Positions 1-5,506 of a stretch of 6,831 nt of DNA are shown here, in pieces (the first letter of the stretch is position 1; each line of letters starts with the position of its first letter). Source of the DNA: an uncultured Ruminococcus sp. (GTDB lineage Bacteria > Bacillota > Clostridia > Oscillospirales > Ruminococcaceae); the NCBI GenBank assembly GCA_946186215.1, contig CAMHMM010000101.1, forward strand, positions 1 through 6,831, in the 5' to 3' direction. The notes beneath the pieces were generated by a model. The model was not told the origin of the DNA. It ran no database searches and saw only the letters and a program-made list of their open reading frames with translations. The translations under genes and the position numbers were made by a program.

Positions 1-14
1 ATGCTGCTGTCATA

Positions 15-2819
15 TCAGGAAAGTGCTGCTACCTGCTCTGCGCAGCGGCTGCAAAGTGTGGGATATACTGCATTGGAGCCCACATATTCGCTGTAGCTCC
101 AGCAGCGGTCGCATTTTGCGCCATCAGCCTTCTGTACGGTAACGGAAAGTCCCTCTACGATCTCGGACTTCATATCGCCGCTGCCGTTGTTCTCTATCTC
201 TACCTGTGAAACGATGAACACCTTTGCAAGATCATCCGCTACACCAGTGAGGAAAGAATAAAGTCCGGTATCCTCGGTATGGAGTATCACCTTTGCTTCG
301 AGAGAAGCGCCGATGAACTTCTCGTTTCTCTTTACTTCAAGAGCCTTTGTAACTGCGGATCTGAGCTCATAGAGCTTATCCCACTTTGCTGTGAATTCAT
401 CGGATACGCTTATATCAAGCTTCTTTTCCTGCTGATTGAGGAAAATGCTCTCTGTATCATCGCCCTCGCTGCGGGGAATGTACTTCCATATCTCCTCTGC
501 GGTGAACGAAAGGATGGGTGCCAGCATCTTGGAAACTGCCTTGAGTATGAGATACATTGCAGTCTGTGCGCTGCGTCTTTCAACGCTCTTTTCTGCATCG
601 CAGTAAAGTCTGTCCTTGATGATATCAAGGTAGAAGTTGGACATCTCAACAACGCAGAAATTATGTATGCTGTGAACAGCCATGTGGAAATCAAATGCAT
701 CGTAGCCCGCATTTACCTTGTCGATAAGTGCATTGAGCCTTACAAGTGCCCACTTGTCTATCTCCATCATGGAATCAAATGCAACCATATCAGATGCAGG
801 ATCAAATCCTCTCTTGTTGGAGATATTGCCGAGGATGAAGCGTGCTGTGTTCCTGATCTTCTTGTAGGTATCAGCAAGCTGCTTCAATATATCCTTGGAA
901 ACTCTTACATCTGCATGATAATCAGAGGATGCAGCCCACAGTCTGAGGATATCTGCGCCGTTCTGATCAATTACTTCAAGGGGATCAACGCCGTTGCCCA
1001 GAGACTTGTGCATTGCCCTGCCCTCGCCGTCAACTACCCAGCCGTGAGTGCACACAGCCTTATAGGGTGCGCCGTTGCCGATAGCTGCAGATGTGAGGAG
1101 CGAGGACTGGAACCATCCTCTGTACTGGTCTGCTCCCTCGAGATAGAGGTCAACAGGAAGATCAAAGCCCTTTTCCTTCATAACAGCCGTGTGTGTAACG
1201 CCGCTGTCGAACCATACATCGAATATATCCTTTTCCTTGACAAAGTTTGTGCAGCCGCACTCACACTTCATGCCTGCGGGAACAAAATCTGCAGCATCAC
1301 GGATATACCATGAATCAGAGCCTTCTTTGCGGAATATATCGGAAACATTTCTGATAAGATCATCCGTTACCATGGGCTTGCCGCAGTCAGCGCAGTATAC
1401 AACAGGGATGGGAACGCCCCATGTTCTCTGTCTGGATATGCACCAGTCGCTGCGGTCCATTACCATGCCCTTTATGCGGTCCTCGCCCCATTCAGGTATC
1501 CACTGTACAGACTCAACAGCCTTGACAGCCGCATCGCGGAACTTGTCAACACTGCAGAACCACTGCTCTGTTGCTCTGAAAAGCACAGGGTTCTTGCATC
1601 TCCAGCAGTGAGGGTACTGATGGACGATCTTTTCCAGTGCGAAAAGTGCGCCGGAGCTTTCGAGATCCTTTGCGATCTCCTTATTTGCATTATCTGTAGT
1701 AAGGCCTGCATATTTGCCTGCCTCTGCAGTGAGCTTGCCCTTTGAATCAACAGGCACAACGATGCCTATCTCGGGATATTTCTTGCACACCTCAAAGTCG
1801 TCCACACCAAATCCGGGAGCGGTGTGAACGCAGCCTGTACCGCTTTCAAGGGTAACATGGTCGCCCACGATCACAAGGGAAGTCCTGTCGAGGAAGGGGT
1901 GAGCAGTCTTCATATATTCAAGCTCGCTGCCCTTGAAGGAACCGACAGTGGTATAATCCTCTATGCCCTTTGCCTGCATAACGGTCTTGACAAGAGCCTC
2001 TGCCATTATGTAGTTCTCGCCATCAGCCTGTACAATGGTGTACTCATACTCAGGGCCGAGACAAACTGCAAGGTTACCGGGAAGTGTCCATGTAGTGGTC
2101 GTCCATATAACAAAATATGTCTTTGCAAGATCAAGTCCCATGCCTGTGAAGATGCCCTTGTCATCTGTCACTCTGAACTTTACATAGATGGAATGGCAGG
2201 GATCGTTTGCATACTCTATCTCAGCCTCTGCAAGTGCGGTCTGGCAGTCAGGGCACCAGTAAACAGGCTTTAATCCCTTATAGATATAGCCCCTCTTGTA
2301 CATCTCGCCGAATATCTCGACCTGTCTTGCCTCAAATTCAGGGCGCAGAGTGAGATAAGGCTCGTCAAAATCACCCAGAACGCCGAGTCTCTTGAATTCA
2401 TTTCTCTGATTGTCTATCTGTGTGTGTGCGTATTCCCTGCACTTGCTGCGAAGCTCAACAGGGGGAACAGCGCCGTTTTCAACGCCGAGATTCTTGAGCA
2501 CCTTGAGCTCGATGGGAAGTCCGTGTGTATCCCATCCGGGAATATAGGGAGCGCAGTTTCCCGACATATTCTTCTGCTTTACGATTATATCCTTGAGCAC
2601 CTTGTTGAGCGCAGTACCCATGTGGATATCTCCGTTCGCATATGGAGGGCCGTCATGCAGCACATACTTCGGGCTGCCGCTGTTTTTCTCTATCATTTTG
2701 TAATAGAGCTTCTTGCTGCTCCATTCGTCAAGCATGGCGGGCTCTTTCTTGACAAGATTTCCCCTCATGGAAAATTCGGTCTCGGGGAGGTTCAGTGTAG
2801 AATTAAAATCCTGTGACAT
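15..2819 (-). CDS. ileS: Isoleucine--tRNA ligase (IleRS, bacterial type 1)
   Basis: A complete 934-residue class I synthetase charging tRNA-Ile with isoleucine in the cytoplasm. In order: GPPYANGDIHMG with the HIGH-equivalent HMGT at 66-69; PGWDTHGLPIELKV (94-107); the CP1 editing domain, with the Thr-rich segment WTTTTWTLPGN (239-249) and GTGCVHTAPGF followed by VDD (327-341); WCISRQRTWGVPIP (459-472); GADQYRGWFQSS (562-573); the KMSKS loop as AMHKS (602-606); an anticodon-binding helical domain (about 685-840); and a C-terminal zinc finger C903/C906/C923/C926. Two further Cys sets, C189/C192 with C405/C408 and C476/C479 with C519/C521/C523, resemble the zinc sites of Thermus IleRS. The C-terminal finger marks type 1 rather than the mupirocin-insensitive type 2. 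ATG 2819 has AGGAG at 10-nt spacing, 24 nt after divIVA, so it is probably co-transcribed. No T-box fits upstream. Confidence 0.98.
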   Translation of the reverse strand: MSQDFNSTLNLPETEFSMRGNLVKKEPAMLDEWSSKKLYYKMIEKNSGSPKYVLHDGPPYANGDIHMGTALNKVLKDIIVKQKNMSGNCAPYIPGWDTHGLPIELKVLKNLGVENGAVPPVELRSKCREYAHTQIDNQRNEFKRLGVLGDFDEPYLTLRPEFEARQVEIFGEMYKRGYIYKGLKPVYWCPDCQTALAEAEIEYANDPCHSIYVKFRVTDDKGIFTGMGLDLAKTYFVIWTTTTWTLPGNLAVCLGPEYEYTIVQADGENYIMAEALVKTVMQAKGIEDYTTVGSFKGSELEYMKTAHPFLDRTSLVIVGDHVTLESGTGCVHTAPGFGVDDFEVCKKYPEIGIVVPVDSKGKLTAEAGKYAGLTTDNANKEIAKDLESSGALFALEKIVHQYPHCWRCKNPVLFRATEQWFCSVDKFRDAAVKAVESVQWIPEWGEDRIKGMVMDRSDWCISRQRTWGVPIPVVYCADCGKPMVTDDLIRNVSDIFRKEGSDSWYIRDAADFVPAGMKCECGCTNFVKEKDIFDVWFDSGVTHTAVMKEKGFDLPVDLYLEGADQYRGWFQSSLLTSAAIGNGAPYKAVCTHGWVVDGEGRAMHKSLGNGVDPLEVIDQNGADILRLWAASSDYHADVRVSKDILKQLADTYKKIRNTARFILGNISNKRGFDPASDMVAFDSMMEIDKWALVRLNALIDKVNAGYDAFDFHMAVHSIHNFCVVEMSNFYLDIIKDRLYCDAEKSVERRSAQTAMYLILKAVSKMLAPILSFTAEEIWKYIPRSEGDDTESIFLNQQEKKLDISVSDEFTAKWDKLYELRSAVTKALEVKRNEKFIGASLEAKVILHTEDTGLYSFLTGVADDLAKVFIVSQVEIENNGSGDMKSEIVEGLSVTVQKADGAKCDRCWSYSEYVGSNAVYPTLCSRCAEQVAALS

Positions 2820-2829
2820 TGTCGTTGCA

Positions 2830-2834
2830 CTCCT
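2830..2834 (-). promoter_or_regulatory. Shine-Dalgarno of ileS
   Basis: AGGAG on the minus strand lies 10 nt ahead of the ileS ATG at 2819, within the 24-nt gap after divIVA. It supports independent initiation on a shared transcript. Confidence 0.75.
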
Positions 2835-2843
2835 GTATCAGCA

Positions 2844-3416
2844 TCAGACTTCTGCGTCTGCTTCTTTTATTGCCTTGGTCTCAAAATACTTGGTAGATTC
2901 CATATCATCGGGGAGGTCTTCCTCATACTCCTCCTCGTCATCCTCCTCGATCTCACCGGGAAGATTTGAGATGAGGCTGATATGCTCACGGTACATTTCA
3001 AGAAGCTCCTTCTTGAAATCCTTTACCTCGTTCTGGACTCTTTCAAGCTCAGCCTTTTCAGCATCGATATTTACATTGATGGAAGCCTTCAGCTCATCAG
3101 CCTTCAGATTCGCAGAAGAAAGTATCTCAGCTGCCTTTTCCTGTGCCTCTGCAATGATGTTCTGCTTCTGTCTGCGTGCATCCACCATTGCTTCCTTGAT
3201 AGCCTCTTCATCAGCCCTGTACTGCTTTATGCTCGCAACGAGCACCTCTATTTTCTTCGCACTCTCTTCCTTGTCTGCGCGAAGTGTGGTAAGCTCTGCT
3301 TCGTAGCTTTTAAGGGTATCGGCTATCTCACCGAGGAAATCATCAACATCCTCCATCTTGTAGCCAAGCTTAGCCTGTTCAAAGCTTTTTTTCATTACAT
3401 CATTTGCAGTTATCAT
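2844..3416 (-). CDS. divIVA: DivIVA family polar/septal scaffold protein
   Basis: A 190-residue DivIVA-domain protein. DivIVA recognises negatively curved membrane at septa and poles through its N-terminal domain and recruits division or growth factors. Residues 1-30 hold the N-terminal motif, F12 then G18-Y19 and E22-D-V-D-D-F-L. Residues about 33-147 are an almost unbroken coiled coil rich in A, E, K and Q, as in the family. Residues about 155-172 form a strongly acidic patch (EIEEDDEEEYEEDLPDD), and the tail to residue 190 is short and polar. It has an excellent Shine-Dalgarno (GGAGGG, 5-nt spacing). It lies 77 nt after ylmH and 24 nt before ileS, the canonical place for divIVA in Bacillota. 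At the two positions before the conserved GY that insert into membrane in B. subtilis (Phe-Arg) this protein has Lys-Leu. Which partner it recruits cannot be told from the sequence. Confidence 0.93.
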   Translation of the reverse strand: MITANDVMKKSFEQAKLGYKMEDVDDFLGEIADTLKSYEAELTTLRADKEESAKKIEVLVASIKQYRADEEAIKEAMVDARRQKQNIIAEAQEKAAEILSSANLKADELKASINVNIDAEKAELERVQNEVKDFKKELLEMYREHISLISNLPGEIEEDDEEEYEEDLPDDMESTKYFETKAIKEADAEV

Positions 3417-3421
3417 TTTAG

Positions 3422-3427
3422 CCCTCC
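3422..3427 (-). promoter_or_regulatory. Shine-Dalgarno of divIVA
   Basis: On the minus strand this reads GGAGGG, 5 nt ahead of the divIVA ATG at 3416. It is the strongest ribosome-binding site in the window and fixes the start, even though it follows a 77-nt gap. Confidence 0.85.
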
Positions 3428-3440
3428 GTATTCAGAGATC

Positions 3441-3460
3441 GGGATCATGCACCATGTCCC
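3441..3460 (-). other. Intercistronic hairpin upstream of divIVA
   Basis: On the minus strand, GGGACATG and CATGATCCC pair as 8 bp with one bulged A around a 3-nt loop. It ends 13 nt before the divIVA Shine-Dalgarno, leaving that site open. With the neighbouring hairpin it fills most of the 77-nt gap. It could be a processing or stability element, or chance; no promoter is evident here. Confidence 0.35.
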
Positions 3461-3467
3461 GTAAAGC

Positions 3468-3488
3468 ACCGGCAGCAAAACAGCCGGT
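3468..3488 (-). other. Intercistronic hairpin, ylmH side
   Basis: On the minus strand, ACCGGC and GCCGGT form a perfect 6-bp GC-rich stem around a 9-nt loop, starting just after the ylmH stop. What follows is GCTTTACGGG, not a U-tract, so it is not a standard intrinsic terminator. It could stabilise or mark the 3' end of the ylmH portion of the transcript; that role is inference. Confidence 0.4.
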
Positions 3489-3493
3489 ACATT

Positions 3494-4276
3494 TCAGATG
3501 TATTTTTTTATTATTACCCTGTATTTATCCTTTTTTGTCTGGCCTGCCACACGGTCAAAAATAAATTTTCCGTATCCTCTTACGGAAAATACCGTGCCCT
3601 CGTTCATAACCGTGCTCACATCAGGCTTATAGACACCATACACGCTGACAAGCCCCGCCCTGATAAGCTCTGAGACCTTTGAGCGGGACAGCTTCACAGC
3701 CGCAGCCGCCACACTGTCCAGCCGAAGCGATGAAACAGCCGCATCGATCTCGGCAAACTCCATACAGGGGCGTATGCCGGATGTATCGGTGATCCTTTCG
3801 CACTTAACGCCTATCCTGCCGATCTTTTCTATGCCGGTCACCGTGTCGGCAACACTGTCGCAGACAAAAACAAAGGCTCCGCCTTCGGAGATAACGATAT
3901 CGCCGACCATGGGACGGTCTATCCCGAGGGACATGATCGTTCCGAGATAGTGCCTGTGTGTGAGCCCGTCTGCCATCCTCGAAGTAAAATGCAGACACAC
4001 TATGGGGAACACTTCGGGAGAAGGCTCCTCACGGCCTCCGAAAAAGCCGCACATCACACGCTCTGCGCCTTCATATCCGCCGTAAAACATGAAATCCCCG
4101 TGACCGGGATATTCACAGAATCTTCTGCAAAGAGCCGCCTGAGGAACAGTAAGGAACCGCGTAAATCTCTGTGTGCAGTATCTTTCGGCCTGCTCGCAGA
4201 GATCGCCTGTGTGAGAGATAAGGAGCTTATCCTCGTCGCTCACATCGGGCGGAAGCGGAAAGCCTTTTATATTCAC
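3494..4276 (-). CDS. ylmH: YlmH family S4-domain RNA-binding protein
   Basis: A 260-residue protein matching YlmH, a cytoplasmic S4-domain protein of the division cluster. In Bacillus subtilis YlmH has been linked to ribosome-associated quality control, acting on peptidyl-tRNA-obstructed 50S subunits much like RqcP; applying that role here is inference from the family. The N-terminal region (about 1-165) carries FYGGYEGAER (64-73), FPIVCLHF (90-97), LTHRHYLGTIMSLGI (105-119), GDIVISEGGAFVFV (125-138) and a KIGR motif (151-154). The S4 domain spans about 181-240, with VSSLRLDSVAAAAVKLSRSK, I-R-A-G-L-V and SVRGYGKF. The C-terminus is lysine-rich (KKDKYRVIIKKYI), in keeping with RNA contact. The start is GTG, 2 nt after the sepF stop with no clear Shine-Dalgarno, so translation is probably coupled to sepF. 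ylmG, which lies between these genes in Bacillus, is absent. LTHRDYLG, the commoner form of one motif, reads LTHRHYLG here. Confidence 0.93.
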   Translation of the reverse strand: MNIKGFPLPPDVSDEDKLLISHTGDLCEQAERYCTQRFTRFLTVPQAALCRRFCEYPGHGDFMFYGGYEGAERVMCGFFGGREEPSPEVFPIVCLHFTSRMADGLTHRHYLGTIMSLGIDRPMVGDIVISEGGAFVFVCDSVADTVTGIEKIGRIGVKCERITDTSGIRPCMEFAEIDAAVSSLRLDSVAAAAVKLSRSKVSELIRAGLVSVYGVYKPDVSTVMNEGTVFSVRGYGKFIFDRVAGQTKKDKYRVIIKKYI

Positions 4277-4278
4277 AG

Positions 4279-4755
4279 TTACAGGATTATGCCGTTGCTG
4301 CCGAGCTGCTCTGAGAGCTCCTCGCCCTGGAAGCCGACATTATAGGGAGTAATGATAAATGTATTGTGTGCAACGGGCTTGATGCTGCCGCCGTTTGCAT
4401 ACGCAACACCGCCGAGGAAGTCGATTATACGGCGGGTGATATCGGGTGTGGTAGCCTCAAGATTGAGAACGACCGTCTTCTTGTTGTTGAGATGATCTGC
4501 GATATCCTTTGTATCGGAGAATTTCTCAGGCTTAACAAGAATGACCTGCAGCTGAGCAGTAACGGTAATATTTACCTTATCCCTGTCCTCCTCGTTTCTC
4601 GGAGCAGGCTGAGGAACATACTCCTGCCTGTTAGAAGCGCTCTGCTGCTGCGAGGGTGTCTGATAACCGTTGTTATCATAGTTCTCGTAGTCATACTCCG
4701 AATCATCACCGTGGTCAAGTCCGAGTGCGGTTTTGATATTATCAACAAATCCCAT
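4279..4755 (-). CDS. sepF: Cell division protein SepF
   Basis: A 158-residue SepF, typical in length. SepF binds the C-terminal tail of FtsZ, tethers FtsZ filaments to the membrane and helps shape the septum in Gram-positive bacteria lacking some other anchors. Residues 1-13 (MGFVDNIKTALGL) form the expected amphipathic membrane-binding helix. Residues about 14-58 are a disordered linker rich in D, Y, N and Q. Residues about 62-145 are the SepF domain, with VKPEKFSDTKDIADHL, a VVLNLE strand, and RRIIDFLGGVAYANGG carrying the conserved glycines near the dimer interface (G115/G116), then FIITPYNV. The ATG is preceded by AAGGAAG at 8-nt spacing. The gene follows yggS by 58 nt, and ylmH starts 2 nt after its TAA stop. 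The linker is notable for a Q-rich run and acidic/tyrosine clusters, normal for a region that varies freely in this family. Confidence 0.96.
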   Translation of the reverse strand: MGFVDNIKTALGLDHGDDSEYDYENYDNNGYQTPSQQQSASNRQEYVPQPAPRNEEDRDKVNITVTAQLQVILVKPEKFSDTKDIADHLNNKKTVVLNLEATTPDITRRIIDFLGGVAYANGGSIKPVAHNTFIITPYNVGFQGEELSEQLGSNGIIL

Positions 4756-4763
4756 TTATTTTT

Positions 4764-4770
4764 CTTCCTT
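4764..4770 (-). promoter_or_regulatory. Shine-Dalgarno of sepF
   Basis: AAGGAAG on the minus strand, 8 nt ahead of the sepF ATG at 4755, followed by an A-rich spacer that should leave the start unstructured. Confidence 0.75.
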
Positions 4771-4813
4771 CCCATATATTTAATGAATTTGTATAAGCCT
4801 TATGTTCAGGCGC

Positions 4814-5506
4814 TCATCTGTAAACTCTCGCCCCGAAAAGTCCCGAGCCTATCCTCACCAGATTTGCGCCGCAAAGCACTGCCTCTTCATAATCAGCGGA
4901 CATACCCATCGAAAGCACCTGCATATCCGTCCCGCGGATATCCGAAAGGTCATCGTAAAGGTCTTTCACCTGTGTGAAGTATTTCCTGCTGTCCCCCGGA
5001 GGAGGTATGGTCATCAGCCCCTTTACGCGAACGCCGTCAAGCTCCGCGATACGGCTTATCGCCTCCCTGAGCTGAGCCTTGTCCGGACTGAAGCCGCTCT
5101 TTGACTCCTCTCCGCCGATGTTGACCTCACACAGGATATCCATGACTCTTCCATGTGCAGCCGCCTGCCTCGATATCTCCCCGGCAAGCCTCACGCTGTC
5201 CACAGATTCGATCATAGCCGCATCTTCTATGATATATTTTATCTTATTGCTTTGCAGATGCCCGATAATGTGCATCTGCACAGGCAGATAGCTTTCCTTT
5301 TTCGAGAGATATTCCTGCACACGGTTCTCACCGATAAGGTCTATACCCAGTTCTATGGCGTAATTGACCTTTTCAGGCTCGACAGTCTTGGTCACTGCCA
5401 TAAGCTTCGCGCGTATACCGGTCTTCTGCGCCGCAGCTTCGAGCCTTTCGGTGATCCGCAGGTAATTATCCCTGATCAGATCAAATCCATCATTCAATTT
5501 GAACAT
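4814..5506 (-). CDS. yggS: YggS/YlmE family pyridoxal-5'-phosphate homeostasis protein
   Basis: A 230-residue protein, the usual length for the YggS/YlmE/PROSC family: a single TIM-barrel-like domain binding PLP with no known enzymatic reaction, acting in the cytoplasm to buffer PLP and affecting amino-acid and keto-acid pools. Visible motifs are MAVTKTV with the expected PLP Schiff-base lysine at K40, IGENRVQE, HIIGHLQSNK, a CEVNIGGEESKSGF stretch, KGLMTIPP, and near the C-terminus LSMGMSADYEEA followed by a VRIGSGLFG phosphate-binding segment. The frame is open upstream to 5638, but that extension is very basic, lies in the shadow of the upstream gene's acidic tail and has no family match. 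I therefore start at ATG 5506, within the end of the upstream gene (17-nt overlap, suggesting translational coupling). A TTG at 5497 is an alternative, with AGGAAG 9 nt ahead of it. It corresponds to ylmE, which precedes sepF in many Bacillota. Confidence 0.95.
   Translation of the reverse strand: MFKLNDGFDLIRDNYLRITERLEAAAQKTGIRAKLMAVTKTVEPEKVNYAIELGIDLIGENRVQEYLSKKESYLPVQMHIIGHLQSNKIKYIIEDAAMIESVDSVRLAGEISRQAAAHGRVMDILCEVNIGGEESKSGFSPDKAQLREAISRIAELDGVRVKGLMTIPPPGDSRKYFTQVKDLYDDLSDIRGTDMQVLSMGMSADYEEAVLCGANLVRIGSGLFGARVYR

Noticed and set aside
1..13. ATG on the minus strand at 13, one nt after the ileS stop, possibly starting the next gene (lspA often follows ileS)
   Set aside because: Only 13 nt are visible, with no close Shine-Dalgarno. 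It cannot be told apart from chance within this window.
279..1313. Open frame of 344 codons on the plus strand opposite ileS
   Set aside because: It lies wholly antisense to a certain ileS gene, is rich in Cys, Ile and Leu without any recognisable motif, and has no ribosome-binding site. It is a shadow of ileS codon use.
3432..3455. Seven-codon minus-strand ORF (MVHDPDL) ahead of divIVA
   Set aside because: It is too short, has no good ribosome-binding site, and lies partly inside the hairpin. There is no sign of a leader-peptide mechanism.
3488..3509. Plus-strand stem (TACAT/ATGTA) followed by seven T residues, resembling a terminator
   Set aside because: The stem is only 5 bp and AT-rich, overlaps the end of ylmH, and no plus-strand gene needs it. 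It could at most stop stray antisense transcription.
4756..4813. Possible promoter in the AT-rich yggS-sepF gap (TATACA-like -10)
   Set aside because: The nearest -35-like TTTACA is 23 nt away, too far for a sigma-70-type promoter, and the other candidates are weaker. The gap may just be AT-rich leader for sepF.
4366..4977. Open frame of 203 codons on the plus strand across sepF and yggS
   Set aside because: It is antisense to two well-supported genes and spans the gap between them. Its sequence has no family pattern.
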